64,000 nt of DNA from Rhizobacter sp. OV335 (GTDB taxonomy: Bacteria > Pseudomonadota > Gammaproteobacteria > Burkholderiales > Burkholderiaceae_C), in contig NZ_FRCQ01000026.1 of the NCBI RefSeq assembly GCF_900142965.1, forward strand, positions 1 through 64,000. Reading direction: 5' to 3'. Of this stretch, positions 1 to 8,924 are shown piece by piece. Position 1 is the first letter of the stretch, and every line of letters begins with the position of its first letter. Below the pieces are notes generated by a model. It was not told the DNA's origin. It saw only the letters and a list, made by a program, of their open reading frames with translations, and did not search any database. Position numbers and translations under genes: made by a program.

Positions 1-156
1 CCCGTAGCACGCCCGCGACGAGTCTTTCGACGTCGCGCCCGGGCCCGTTCGGAAATAACCGCCCCAATCGACGGCTTGTGCAGAGGTGGCGCCCAGCACG
101 CTGGCTGCGGCGGCAGCCAGGGCGAGCACGGTCTGGCGGTGGGGGAATGTCTTCAC
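1..156 (-). CDS. Maltoporin-like carbohydrate porin (partial, N-terminus only)
   Basis: The first 52 codons of a gene that leaves the window. Translation from GTG at 156 gives a signal peptide of about 29 residues (positive start, Ala/Leu-rich core, SAQA cleavage site) followed by VDWGGYFRTGPGATSKDS. This matches the start of mature LamB/maltoporin-type porins, which begin with a VDFHGYxRSG-like strand. A GGAGA ribosome site lies six bases upstream of the GTG. It is the last visible gene of the minus-strand sugar cluster, 75 bases after the YjfF permease, so it would provide outer-membrane entry for the sugar taken up by the ABC systems. Only the N-terminus is seen, so the exact porin family is inferred. 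Confidence 0.72.
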   Translation of the reverse strand, partial: MKTFPHRQTVLALAAAAASVLGATSAQAVDWGGYFRTGPGATSKDSSRACYG

Positions 157-231
157 GGAAGTCTCCTTGGTTTTTGGATGCACAGGTAGAACACAGGACC
201 TGGGGGAGCCCTGCAGAGGGAACGGGGTGCG

Positions 232-1251
232 TCAGCCGCGCTTGCGGCCCGATTCGAAAACGCGTTGCAGCAGGCAGAACACGAACAGCAGCCCGCCGAT
301 CACGATGCGGGTCCACCACGAACTCAGGCTGCCGTCGAACATGATCAGCGTCTGGATGATCCCGAGCATCAGCACGCCGAACAGCGTGCCCAGCACATAG
401 CCGACGCCGCCGGTGAGCAAGGTGCCGCCGATCACGACCGCCGCGATCGCGTCCAGCTCCAGCCCGACCGCGTGCAGGCCGTAGCCCGACAGCATGTAGA
501 AGGTGAACACCACGCCGGCCAGCGCCGAGCAGAAACCGCTGACGGTGTAGACGCCGACCAGCGTGCTGCGCACCGGCAGGCCCATCAGCACCGCCGAATG
601 CTCGTTGCCGCCGATCGCGTACACCGTGCGGCCGAACTGCGTGTAGTGCGCGACGAACACCGCCAGCACCACGACGGCGAGCGCGATGATCGCGCTGACC
701 GACAGCTCGGCGCCCTCCCACAGCGGCACGCGCAGCTGCGAGACCTCGGTGTAGAACGGGTTCGTGATGCTGACCGAATCGATGCTGATCAGGTAGCACA
801 GCCCGCGCGCGAGGAACATGCCGGCCAGCGTCACGATGAAGGGCTGCAGCCGGAAGCGCTGGATCAGCACGCCCTGCAGCGCGCCGAAGCCGGTGCCCAT
901 CAGCAGCACCAGCGGGAGCACCACGGCCGGGCTCCAGCCGTGCTTCTCGACCAGCGAGGCCGACACCATCGTCGTCAGCGCGATCACCGAGCCCACCGAC
1001 AGGTCGATGCCGCCCGACAGGATCACGAAGGTCATGCCGACCGCGACGATGCACAGGAAGGCGTTGTCGATCAGCAGGTTCAGGAACACCTGGGCCGAGA
1101 AGAAGCCGGTGTAGAGCACCGAGCCGAGGATCGCCATCACGAGGAACAGCGACACCGTCGCCGCCAGCGGGATGAACTTCGGGTCGAGGCGCAGGCGCTT
1201 CGCCAGTGCGGGGGCTGTGCTGGAGCCCATCGGTTGCACGTGCGTGTTCAT
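232..1251 (-). CDS. yjfF: Sugar ABC transporter permease, YjfF-like
   Basis: A 339-residue inner-membrane permease of the ribose/galactofuranose type (BPD_transp_2 family). The sequence is strongly hydrophobic and carries the family signature [18 protein letters not shown]. The open frame continues far upstream, but the hydrophobic permease sequence begins at MNTHVQPMG. That ATG (1251) overlaps the TGA of the YtfT-like gene as ATGA, so this start is preferred. It is expected to pair with the YtfT-like permease and the YtfR-like ATPase to form a furanose importer like E. coli YtfQRT-YjfF. The substrate is inferred; the surrounding catabolic genes suggest a pentose or galactose. Confidence 0.88.
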   Translation of the reverse strand: MNTHVQPMGSSTAPALAKRLRLDPKFIPLAATVSLFLVMAILGSVLYTGFFSAQVFLNLLIDNAFLCIVAVGMTFVILSGGIDLSVGSVIALTTMVSASLVEKHGWSPAVVLPLVLLMGTGFGALQGVLIQRFRLQPFIVTLAGMFLARGLCYLISIDSVSITNPFYTEVSQLRVPLWEGAELSVSAIIALAVVVLAVFVAHYTQFGRTVYAIGGNEHSAVLMGLPVRSTLVGVYTVSGFCSALAGVVFTFYMLSGYGLHAVGLELDAIAAVVIGGTLLTGGVGYVLGTLFGVLMLGIIQTLIMFDGSLSSWWTRIVIGGLLFVFCLLQRVFESGRKRG

Positions 1252-2288
1252 GCCTTCGCTCCCGGCACGGGCCGCTGCACCAGCGCCCGCAGGCTCTGCC
1301 GGAATTCCGGCGACTGCAGCAGCATCACCGCGAACACCACGCCGGCCTTGACGACCAGGTTCACCTCGGGCGGCACGCCCAGCGAGTAGATCGCGTAGGT
1401 CAGCGTCTGGATGATCAGTGCGCCGATCACGCTGCCGGCCAGGCTGAAGCGGCCGCCGGTCAGCGCGGTGCCGCCCAGCGTCACCGCGAGGATCGCGTCC
1501 AGCTCCATCAGCTGGCCGGCGTTGTTGCCGTCGGCGCTCTTGACGTTCGAGCTGACGATCAACCCGGCCGCGCCGGCACACAGCCCGCAGAAGGCGTACA
1601 CCCACACCGTGATGCGGCGCGCCCGCACGCCGGCCACGCGCGCGGCCGACGGGTTCACGCCGACCGCCTGGATGAACAGGCCGAGCGCGGTGCGCGTCGT
1701 CACCCACCACAGCAGCACGAACACCGCCGCCGCGATGAACAGCGAGAACGGCAACCCGAGCAGGTAGCCGCTGCCGAGGAAGAAGTACGGCCCGTAGTAG
1801 ATCGTGATGATCTGCCCGCCGGTGATCAGCTGCGCGATGCCGCGGCCGGCCACCATCAGGATCAGCGTCGCGATGATCGGCTGCATGCCGACGCGCGCGA
1901 CCAGCACGCCGTTCCACAGCCCGCACACCAGCGCGACGCCGAGCGCGCCGGCGATCGCCGCCCACATCGGGAAGCGGCTCGCATGCGTGGCCACGCCGTC
2001 GACGATGACCAGCGAGCCGCCGATCATCCAGGCCGCGATGGCCGCGGCGATGGCCACCACCGCGCCGACCGAGATGTCGATGCCGCGCGTCGCGATCACC
2101 AGCGTCATGCCGAGCGACACCAGCATCAGCGGCGCCGCGCGGTTCAGGATGTCGACCAGGCTGCCATACAGGTGGCCGTCGCGCCATTCGAGGTGCAGGA
2201 AGCTGCTGTTGAACGCGGCGTTCAGCGTCAGCAGCAGCAGCAGCGTGACCAGCGGCCACGCGAGGCGGTGTTTGAAGAGTGCGCTCAT
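1248..2288 (-). CDS. ytfT: Sugar ABC transporter permease, YtfT-like
   Basis: A 346-residue permease starting MSALFKHRLAWPLVTLLLLL, with the signature GMTLVIATRGIDISVGAVVA. Both ends are translationally coupled: the ATG at 2288 overlaps the YtfR stop (ATGA), and its own TGA overlaps the YjfF start. Two different permeases used together is the usual layout of the YtfQRT-YjfF galactofuranose family. The open frame extends upstream into the ATPase gene, but that part is an out-of-frame shadow. Confidence 0.88.
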   Translation of the reverse strand: MSALFKHRLAWPLVTLLLLLTLNAAFNSSFLHLEWRDGHLYGSLVDILNRAAPLMLVSLGMTLVIATRGIDISVGAVVAIAAAIAAWMIGGSLVIVDGVATHASRFPMWAAIAGALGVALVCGLWNGVLVARVGMQPIIATLILMVAGRGIAQLITGGQIITIYYGPYFFLGSGYLLGLPFSLFIAAAVFVLLWWVTTRTALGLFIQAVGVNPSAARVAGVRARRITVWVYAFCGLCAGAAGLIVSSNVKSADGNNAGQLMELDAILAVTLGGTALTGGRFSLAGSVIGALIIQTLTYAIYSLGVPPEVNLVVKAGVVFAVMLLQSPEFRQSLRALVQRPVPGAKA

Positions 2289-3796
2289 GCCTGCGCCGCG
2301 ATCACGTGGTAGACCGCCTGCTCGCTGCTGCCGGCCGGCAGCTCGGCAACCTTGCGGCGATCGCGCAGCACCGCGATGCGGTGCGAGACGCGCACGACCT
2401 CGCTCATCTCCGACGAGATGAACAGCACCGACATGCCTTGCTGCGCGAGTCGCAGGATCTCGTCCATGATCTCCTGCTTGGCCGCGACGTCGATACCGCG
2501 CGTCGGTTCGTCGAGGATCAGCAGCCGCGGCTCGGTCGCGAGCCAGCGCGCGAGCATCGCCTTCTGCTGGTTGCCGCCCGACAACAGGCCGATCGGCGTC
2601 TCGATGCTCGCGGTCTTGATGCCCAGCGCCTTCACGAAGCGCTCGGCCATCTCGGCCTGCTGCTCGCGCGACAGCGTCTTCGCGAGGCCGTGGCGGGCCT
2701 GCAGCGCGAGCGCGATGTTCTCGCGCACCGACAGCTCGGCGACGATGCCGTCGGTCTTGCGGTCTTCGGGGCACAGGCCGATGCCGTGGCGCACCGCGTC
2801 GGCCGGGCTGTGCAGCTGCACCGGCTGGCCGTCGACCTGCAACGTGCCCTGGTCGTTCGCGGCCAGGCCGAACAGCAGCCGCGCGAGTTCGGTGCGGCCG
2901 GAGCCGAGCAGCCCGCCCAGGCCCAGCACCTCGCCGGGGTACAGGTCGAGGTCGACCGGCTGCAGTTGGCCCTGCTGGCCGAGGCCCTGGGCGCGCAGCA
3001 GCGGTTGGCCGTCGTGCGGGCGCGCGCTCGGCGCGGCACCCGACTGGCTGGCCAGCTCGCGGCCGATCATCGCGGTGATCAAGGCCGGCGCGTTCAGCTC
3101 GGCGGCCGGCTTCTCGCAGACGAACTCGCCGTTGCGCAGCACCGTGATGCGGTCGGAGATCGCGTAGACCTGCTCGAGGAAGTGGGTCACGAACAGGATC
3201 GCGAGGCCCTCGCCACGCAGCTGGCGCAGCACGCCGAACAAGCGCTTGACCTCGTCTTCATCCAGGCTGGAGGTCGGCTCGTCGAGGATCAGCACCTTCG
3301 CCTCGACGCTCAGCGCGCGGGCGATCGACACCATCTGCTGCACTGCCACCGAGTAGGTGGCCAGGCCGCGCGTCACGTCGATGTCGAGGTTCAGCCGCGT
3401 CAGCAGCTCGCGCGCCTGCACGTTCATGCGCGCCCAGTCGATGCGCCAGCCGCCGCGCGCGCCCTTGCGCGGGTAGCGGCCGGCGAAGATGTTCTCGGCC
3501 ACCGACAGGTTGGTGCAGAGGTTCACCTCCTGGTAGACGGTGCTGATGCCCAGCTGCTGCGCCTGCTGCGGCGTGGTCGGGCGGATCGGCGCGCCGGCCA
3601 GCGTGAACTCGCCGGCATCGGCCGCATGCACGCCGGTCAGCACCTTGATCAGCGTCGACTTGCCGGCGCCGTTCTGGCCCATCAGCGCATGCACCTCGCC
3701 GGGGAACAGGCGCAGGCCGACGTTCGTCAGCGCGCGCACGCCGAGGAACTGCTTGCTGACGCCGCGAAGCTCCAGCACCGGCGACGTGGCGCTCAT
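2285..3796 (-). CDS. ytfR: Sugar ABC transporter ATP-binding protein, YtfR-like
   Basis: A 503-residue double ATPase typical of ribose-type importers. The N-terminal half has Walker A GQNGAGKST at residues 40-48, the Q-loop STVYQEVNL and Walker B VLILDEPTSSLD. The C-terminal half has the degenerate Walker A GLLGSGRTE usual for this family, an intact signature LLSGGNQQK and Walker [13 protein letters not shown]. It lies one base after gguB and overlaps ytfT by ATGA. It energises the YtfT/YjfF permease pair in the inner membrane. Confidence 0.92.
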   Translation of the reverse strand: MSATSPVLELRGVSKQFLGVRALTNVGLRLFPGEVHALMGQNGAGKSTLIKVLTGVHAADAGEFTLAGAPIRPTTPQQAQQLGISTVYQEVNLCTNLSVAENIFAGRYPRKGARGGWRIDWARMNVQARELLTRLNLDIDVTRGLATYSVAVQQMVSIARALSVEAKVLILDEPTSSLDEDEVKRLFGVLRQLRGEGLAILFVTHFLEQVYAISDRITVLRNGEFVCEKPAAELNAPALITAMIGRELASQSGAAPSARPHDGQPLLRAQGLGQQGQLQPVDLDLYPGEVLGLGGLLGSGRTELARLLFGLAANDQGTLQVDGQPVQLHSPADAVRHGIGLCPEDRKTDGIVAELSVRENIALALQARHGLAKTLSREQQAEMAERFVKALGIKTASIETPIGLLSGGNQQKAMLARWLATEPRLLILDEPTRGIDVAAKQEIMDEILRLAQQGMSVLFISSEMSEVVRVSHRIAVLRDRRKVAELPAGSSEQAVYHVIAAQA

Positions 3797-3797
3797 G

Positions 3798-4994
3798 TCA
3801 GGCCTTGTTCTTGTTGTAGACGTCGAGGAACACGGCGGCCAGCAACACGAGGCCCTTGATGACCTGCTGGTAGTCGATGCCGATGCCCATGATCGACATG
3901 CCGTTGTTCATCACGCCCATCACGAACGCGCCGATCACCGCGCCCATCACCTTGCCGACGCCGCCCGAGGCCGAGGCCCCGCCGATGAAGCAGGCCGCGA
4001 TCACGTCCAGCTCGAAGCCGACGCCGGCCTTCGGCGTCGCGGTGTTCAGCCGCGCCGCGAACACCAGCCCGGCCAGCGCCGCCAGCACGCCCATGTTGAC
4101 GAAGGTGTAGAACGACAGCCGCTCGGTCTTGATGCCCGACAGCTTGGCCGCCTTCTCGTTGCCGCCGAGCGCATAGATGCGCCGCCCGATCGTGCTGCGC
4201 CGCGTGACGAAGTCGTAGGCCACCATCAGCAGCACCATGATGATCAGCACGTTCGGCAGACCGCGGTACGACGCCAGCAGGTAGCTGAAGAACAGGATCA
4301 CCGCGGCGAACGCCGCCGTTTTCGCGAGGAAGAACGGGTACGGCTCTTCTTCCATGCCGTGGCGGGTCTGCGCGATGCGCCCGCGCACCTTCAGCACCAC
4401 CATCACCAGCACCGTGATCACGCCCAGCAGCAGCGAGGTCAGCCGCAACTCCGCACCGGCGAACAGGTCGGGGATGAAGCCCGAGCTCAGGCGCTGGAAC
4501 TCGACCGGGAACGGCCCGACCGACTGGCCCTGCAGCAGCGCGAGCGCGAGGCCCTTGAACACCAGCATGCCGGCCAGCGTGACGATGAACGACGGGATCC
4601 GGAAGTACGCGACGAACCAGCCCTGCGCGGCGCCGATCATGCCGCCCACCAGCATGCAGCCGAGGATGGTCCAGACCCAGTGGATCTCGTGGTTCACCAT
4701 CATCACCGCGGCCAGCGCGCCGATGAAGCCGGCCACCGAGCCGACCGACAGGTCGATGTGCCCGGCCACGATCACCAGCAGCATGCCCAGCGCCATGATG
4801 ACGATGTAGCTGTTCTGCAGCACCAGGTTCGTCAGGTTCAGCGGCTTCAGCAGCGTGCCGTCGGTCAGGTACTGGAACAGCCCCATGATCGCGACCAGCG
4901 ACAGCAGCATGCCGTACTCGCGCACGTTGTTCTTCAGGAAGCCGCGGTACTCCTTGGGCGGCACGGGGGCCGCCGCGGCGATGTCAGTTGCCAT
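3798..4994 (-). CDS. gguB: Multiple-sugar ABC transporter permease, GguB-like
   Basis: A 398-residue permease (BPD_transp_2 family), longer than the YtfT/YjfF permeases, as expected for the XylH/GguB subfamily. It carries [20 protein letters not shown] and a long cytoplasmic insertion around residues 190-235. Its ATG at 4994 overlaps the end of gguA by 11 bases. In the Agrobacterium-type system ChvE, GguA and GguB form an importer for glucose, galactose, arabinose and xylose. The same gene order (binding protein, ATPase, permease) is seen here. Confidence 0.9.
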   Translation of the reverse strand: MATDIAAAAPVPPKEYRGFLKNNVREYGMLLSLVAIMGLFQYLTDGTLLKPLNLTNLVLQNSYIVIMALGMLLVIVAGHIDLSVGSVAGFIGALAAVMMVNHEIHWVWTILGCMLVGGMIGAAQGWFVAYFRIPSFIVTLAGMLVFKGLALALLQGQSVGPFPVEFQRLSSGFIPDLFAGAELRLTSLLLGVITVLVMVVLKVRGRIAQTRHGMEEEPYPFFLAKTAAFAAVILFFSYLLASYRGLPNVLIIMVLLMVAYDFVTRRSTIGRRIYALGGNEKAAKLSGIKTERLSFYTFVNMGVLAALAGLVFAARLNTATPKAGVGFELDVIAACFIGGASASGGVGKVMGAVIGAFVMGVMNNGMSIMGIGIDYQQVIKGLVLLAAVFLDVYNKNKA

Positions 4995-6585
4995 GTTTCG
5001 TCTCTCCGGCCAGGGGGCCGTGTTCAGTGTCCAGCTTCGGTGGCGCGTCCATGCCGTCGTGCGAGCCGGCCCGCATGATGGCGCGCATGATCCGTTCCTG
5101 CGACGCCTCGGCCGCCGGGAATTCGCCGACGAAGCGGCCTTCGTTCATCACGTAGATGCGGTCGCACATGCCCAGCAGCTCGGGCATCTCCGACGAGATC
5201 ATCAGGATGCATTTGCCCTCGGCCGCCAGCGCGTCGATGATGGTGTAGATCTCGTACTTGGCGCCGACGTCGATGCCGCGCGTCGGCTCGTCGAGGATCA
5301 GCAGCTCCGGCTGCGAGAACAGCCACTTGCTCAGCACCACCTTCTGCTGGTTGCCACCCGACAGGTTGACCACCGGCTGGTACACGCTCGATGAGCGCGT
5401 GTTCAGCCGGCGCCGGAAATCGCTCGCCACGTTGAACTCGCGCCCGTCGTCGATCACGCCGAGGCGCGACACCGCCGGCAGGTTCGCGAGCGTGGTGTTC
5501 TTCTTGATGTCCTCGGCCAGCACCAGGCCGAGGCCCTTGCGGTCCTCGGTGACGTAGGCGATGCGGTGGGCAATCGCCTTCTGCACCGTCGACACGTCGA
5601 TCACCTCGCCGTGCATGCGCACTTCGCCGCTGATGCGCTGGCCGTAGGAGCGGCCGAACACGCTCATCGCGAGCTCGGTGCGCCCGGCGCCCATCAGGCC
5701 GGCGATGCCGACGATCTCGCCGCGCTTGACATTCAGGTTCACGCCCTTCACGACCAGCCGGTCGGCATGCACCTGGTGGTGCACCTTCCAGTCGCGCACC
5801 TCGAACACGGTGTCGCCGATCTGCGGCGTGCGCTTCGGGTAGCGGTCGGCCATCTCGCGGCCGACCATGTTGCGGATGATCCGGTCTTCGCTGATCGCCT
5901 CGGCCCGGCAGTCCATCGTCTCGACAGTGCCGCCGTCGCGCAGCACGGTGATCGAATCGGCGACCTTCGAGACCTCGTTCAGCTTGTGCGAGATCAGGAT
6001 CGCCGAGATGCCCTGTGCCTTCAGTTCGAGCAGCAGCTCGAGCAGCGCATTGCTGTCGCTCTCGTTCAGGCTCGCGGTCGGCTCGTCGAGGATCAAGAGC
6101 TTGACCTCTTTCGACAAGGCCTTCGCGATCTCGATCAGCTGCTGCTTGCCGACCCCCAGGTTGGTGATCAGCGTCGACGGCGATTCCTTCAGCCCGACCT
6201 TCTCCAGCAGCTCGTGCGTGCGCCGGTGCGACTCGAACCAGTCGATCACACCCAGCTTCGCGCGCTCGTTGCCGAGGAAGATGTTCTCGGCGATCGACAG
6301 CAGCGGCACCAGCGCGAGCTCCTGGTGGATGATGATGATGCCGAGCTTCTCGCTGTCGGAGATGCCGGCGAACTTGCGCAGCTTGCCCTGGTAGTGGATC
6401 TCGCCGGTGTAGGAGTCGTGCGGGTACACCCCGCTGAGCACCTTCATCAGCGTCGACTTGCCGGCGCCGTTCTCGCCGACCACCGCATGGATCTCGCCCT
6501 GGCGCACGACGAGGTTGACGTCGTTCAGGGCGGTCACGCCGTGGAATTTCTTGGTGATGCCGCGCATCTCCAGGATGGCTTCCAT
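4984..6585 (-). CDS. gguA: Multiple-sugar ABC transporter ATP-binding protein, GguA-like
   Basis: A 533-residue double ATPase. Walker [10 protein letters not shown] is at residues 37-45 and Walker [14 protein letters not shown] follows. The second half has GLMGAGRTE, the signature NLSGGNQQK and [12 protein letters not shown]. The frame is open to 6648, but the start MEAILEMRG (6585) has a good AGAGGA ribosome site and matches the family N-terminus. A perfect hairpin with a U-tract lies upstream, between this gene and chvE (see 6614-6646), so gguA may receive only part of the chvE transcription. It partners GguB. Confidence 0.92.
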   Translation of the reverse strand: MEAILEMRGITKKFHGVTALNDVNLVVRQGEIHAVVGENGAGKSTLMKVLSGVYPHDSYTGEIHYQGKLRKFAGISDSEKLGIIIIHQELALVPLLSIAENIFLGNERAKLGVIDWFESHRRTHELLEKVGLKESPSTLITNLGVGKQQLIEIAKALSKEVKLLILDEPTASLNESDSNALLELLLELKAQGISAILISHKLNEVSKVADSITVLRDGGTVETMDCRAEAISEDRIIRNMVGREMADRYPKRTPQIGDTVFEVRDWKVHHQVHADRLVVKGVNLNVKRGEIVGIAGLMGAGRTELAMSVFGRSYGQRISGEVRMHGEVIDVSTVQKAIAHRIAYVTEDRKGLGLVLAEDIKKNTTLANLPAVSRLGVIDDGREFNVASDFRRRLNTRSSSVYQPVVNLSGGNQQKVVLSKWLFSQPELLILDEPTRGIDVGAKYEIYTIIDALAAEGKCILMISSEMPELLGMCDRIYVMNEGRFVGEFPAAEASQERIMRAIMRAGSHDGMDAPPKLDTEHGPLAGETKHGN

Positions 6586-6613
6586 CCTTGGTCCTCTGGA
6601 TCGTTCCGACTGC

Positions 6614-6646
6614 AAAAAAGGGTTCTGCGCATCAAGCGCAGAACCC
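6614..6646 (-). terminator. Intrinsic terminator-like hairpin between chvE and gguA
   Basis: An 11-bp perfect stem (GGGTTCTGCGC / GCGCAGAACCC) with a 5-base loop, followed on the minus strand by six T residues. It sits just after the chvE stop and before the gguA ribosome site. It has the shape of a rho-independent terminator acting inside the operon, probably a partial one that keeps binding-protein mRNA in excess over ATPase and permease mRNA. Confidence 0.8.
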
Positions 6647-6665
6647 ACGCCGCGCCAAGTGACGG

Positions 6666-7736
6666 TTACTTCAGTTGCGCTTCGGTGTAGTAGCCGCTGC
6701 CGACCAGCACCTGTTTCCAGTTGCTCGCGTCGACGCTGACCGGCTTCAGCAGGTACGACGGCACCACCTTCACGCCGTTGTTGTAGGTCTTGGTGTCGTT
6801 GATCTCGGGCTTCTTGCCCGACAGCGCCGCGTCGACCATGCCGACCGTGACCTTGGCCAGTTCACGCGTGTCCTTGAAGATGGTCGAGGTCTGCTCGCCC
6901 TTCTGGATCGACTTGACCGACTGCACTTCGGCGTCCTGGCCGGTGATGACCGGCATCGGCGACTTCGGCGTGCCGTAGCCGACGCCCTTCAGCGACGAGA
7001 TGATGCCGATCGACAGGCCGTCGTACGGCGACAGCACGGCGTCGACGTGGGCGCCCGAGTAGTAGGCGCTCAGCAGGTTGTCCATGCGGGCCTGGGCGAC
7101 GGCGCCGTCCCAGCGCAGCGTGGCGACCTTGTCCATGCCGACCTGCTTGCTGCGCACCACGAGCTTGCCGCTCTTGATGTACGGATCGAGCACCGACATC
7201 GCGCCGTTGTAGAAGAAGAACGCGTTGTTGTCGTCGGCCGAGCCGCCGAACAGCTCGATGTTGAACGGACCCTTGCCGCTCTTCAGGCCCAGCTTCTGCT
7301 CGATGTAGCTGGCTTGCAGCACGCCGACCTGGAAGTTGTCGAAGGTGGCGTAGTAGTCGACGTTCTTCGAGCCGCGGATCAGGCGGTCGTAGGCGATGAC
7401 CTTGACGCCCTTGTCGGCGGCCTTCTGCAGCACGTCGGTGAGGGTCGTGCCGTCGATCGCGGCGATCACCAGCACCTTGGCGCCCTTGGTGATCATGTTC
7501 TCGATCTGCGCCAGCTGGTTCGGGATGTCGTCCTCGGCGTACTGCAGGTCGGTCTTGTAGCCCTTTTCCTGGAGGTACTTGACCATGTTGGCGCCGTCGG
7601 CGATCCAGCGTGCGGACGATTTCGTCGGCATCGAGATCGCGATCGGACCCTTGTCCTGCGCGTGGACGGCCAAAGGCGCAATGGCCACGGCTGCAAAAGT
7701 GGCCAGCGTGGCCAGGATCGTACGGATGGTTTTCAC
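6666..7736 (-). CDS. chvE: Periplasmic multiple-sugar-binding protein, ChvE-like
   Basis: A 356-residue periplasmic binding protein (type I fold) with a signal peptide ending VHA-QDKGP. The mature start [19 protein letters not shown], together with [15 protein letters not shown] and DAVLSPYDG, matches the ChvE/XylF-type family that binds aldose monosaccharides. The frame can start at ATG 7754, but GTG at 7736 is preferred because GGAGAC lies six bases upstream of it. It delivers sugar to GguB/GguA. In Agrobacterium ChvE also signals sugars to VirA; no vir genes are seen here, so a transport role is expected. Confidence 0.9.
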   Translation of the reverse strand: MKTIRTILATLATFAAVAIAPLAVHAQDKGPIAISMPTKSSARWIADGANMVKYLQEKGYKTDLQYAEDDIPNQLAQIENMITKGAKVLVIAAIDGTTLTDVLQKAADKGVKVIAYDRLIRGSKNVDYYATFDNFQVGVLQASYIEQKLGLKSGKGPFNIELFGGSADDNNAFFFYNGAMSVLDPYIKSGKLVVRSKQVGMDKVATLRWDGAVAQARMDNLLSAYYSGAHVDAVLSPYDGLSIGIISSLKGVGYGTPKSPMPVITGQDAEVQSVKSIQKGEQTSTIFKDTRELAKVTVGMVDAALSGKKPEINDTKTYNNGVKVVPSYLLKPVSVDASNWKQVLVGSGYYTEAQLK

Positions 7737-7788
7737 TTCTCTGTCTCCATTCATGGGGGGTTCGTCATCGCCGCTCCACTGGGCGGCG

Positions 7789-7836
7789 GCCGGAGCGCGG
7801 CCTGCTCCGGCAGGCTTCGCGGTTCACTGCGAAGCC
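7789..7836 (-). other. Two adjacent intergenic hairpins after ytfQ
   Basis: In the gap between ytfQ and chvE are two perfect 8-bp inverted repeats in tandem: GCCGGAGC/GCTCCGGC (7789-7811, 7-base loop) and GGCTTCGC/GCGAAGCC (7813-7836, 8-base loop). There is no T-run, so they are more likely RNA-stabilising or processing structures protecting the binding-protein message than classic terminators. The function is inferred. Confidence 0.5.
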
Positions 7837-7853
7837 CAGTCTCACCCCATCGC

Positions 7854-8819
7854 TCAATACTTGCGATTGGGGAATTCCTTGGCAGCGACTTCCATCGGGA
7901 AGACGCCTTCCTGCGTCACGATGCGCTTCGGGATGGTCTTGCCGGCCACCAGGTCCTTGGCGGCCTGCATCAGCTGCGGGCCGAGCAGCGGGCTGCATTC
8001 GACCGTCACGTTCAGCTTGCCGGCGATCATGGCCTCGAAGGCGCCCTTCACGGCGTCGATCGAGATGATCACGATGTCCTTCGCGGGCTTCAGGCCGGCT
8101 TCCTCGATCGCCTGGATCGCGCCGATGGCCATGTCGTCGTTGTGCGCGTAAAGCACATTGATCTTCTTGCCCTCGGCCTTCAGGAAGGCTTCCATCACTT
8201 CCTTGCCCTTGGCACGGGTGAAGTCGCCGGTCTGCGAGCGGATGATCTTGAACTTCGGATCGGCCTTGATGATTTCCTCGAAGCCCTTCTTGCGGTCGAT
8301 CGCCGGGGCGGAGCCGACGGTGCCCTGCAGTTCGACGATGTTCACGTCGCTCTGCACGCCCTTCATCTTCTCGACCAGCCAGCGGCCGGCGCGGCGGCCT
8401 TCCTCGACGAAGTCGGAGCCCATGAAGGCGACCCACAGGCTGTCGTCCTTCTCGTCGACCGCGCGGTCCGACAGGATCACCGGGATCTTGGCGGCCTTGG
8501 CCTCGCGCAGCACCGTGCCCCAGCCCGATTCGACCACCGGCGAGAACGCGATCACGTCGACCTTCTGCGCGATGAAGCTGCGGATGGCCTTGATCTGGTT
8601 CTCCTGCTTCTGCTGCGCGTCGGAGAACTTCAGGTCGATGCCGGCTTCCTTCGCGGACGACTTGATCGATTCGCTGTTGGCGGTGCGCCATTCGCTCTCG
8701 GCGCCGATCTGGCTGAAGCCGAGCACGATCTTCTTCTGCGCGAAGGCCTTGAACGGCAGGGCCGCGGCCAGGGATGCCGCAGCCATCGCTGCGAACAGGG
8801 TACGTCTTTGGAATTTCAC
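7854..8819 (-). CDS. ytfQ: Periplasmic sugar-binding protein, YtfQ-like
   Basis: A 321-residue periplasmic binding protein (type I fold, Peripla_BP_4) with signal peptide ending KAFA-QKK. The mature start IVLGFSQIGAESEWRTANSES is characteristic of YtfQ, the galactofuranose-binding protein of the YtfQRT-YjfF importer. The start is GTG at 8819, with GGAGA in front. Its membrane partners (ytfR, ytfT, yjfF) are not adjacent: the whole ChvE-GguA-GguB system lies between them on the same strand. The transported sugar cannot be read from the sequence. Confidence 0.9.
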   Translation of the reverse strand: MKFQRRTLFAAMAAASLAAALPFKAFAQKKIVLGFSQIGAESEWRTANSESIKSSAKEAGIDLKFSDAQQKQENQIKAIRSFIAQKVDVIAFSPVVESGWGTVLREAKAAKIPVILSDRAVDEKDDSLWVAFMGSDFVEEGRRAGRWLVEKMKGVQSDVNIVELQGTVGSAPAIDRKKGFEEIIKADPKFKIIRSQTGDFTRAKGKEVMEAFLKAEGKKINVLYAHNDDMAIGAIQAIEEAGLKPAKDIVIISIDAVKGAFEAMIAGKLNVTVECSPLLGPQLMQAAKDLVAGKTIPKRIVTQEGVFPMEVAAKEFPNRKY

Positions 8820-8924
8820 GGTTGTCTCCTCTTGGTGGGTGGCATGAAAAACGCGCGGCTTTGTAGGTGCCGCATCAAAGCGCTAGGGCGGTGAAGCTCA
8901 GGCGTGGGTGGAACTCCTCTGTCT

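Noticed and set aside
232-2259. A single 675-residue fused double permease
   Set aside because: The N-terminal half of this frame is an out-of-frame reading of the YtfT gene. The YjfF start at 1251 is coupled by ATGA.
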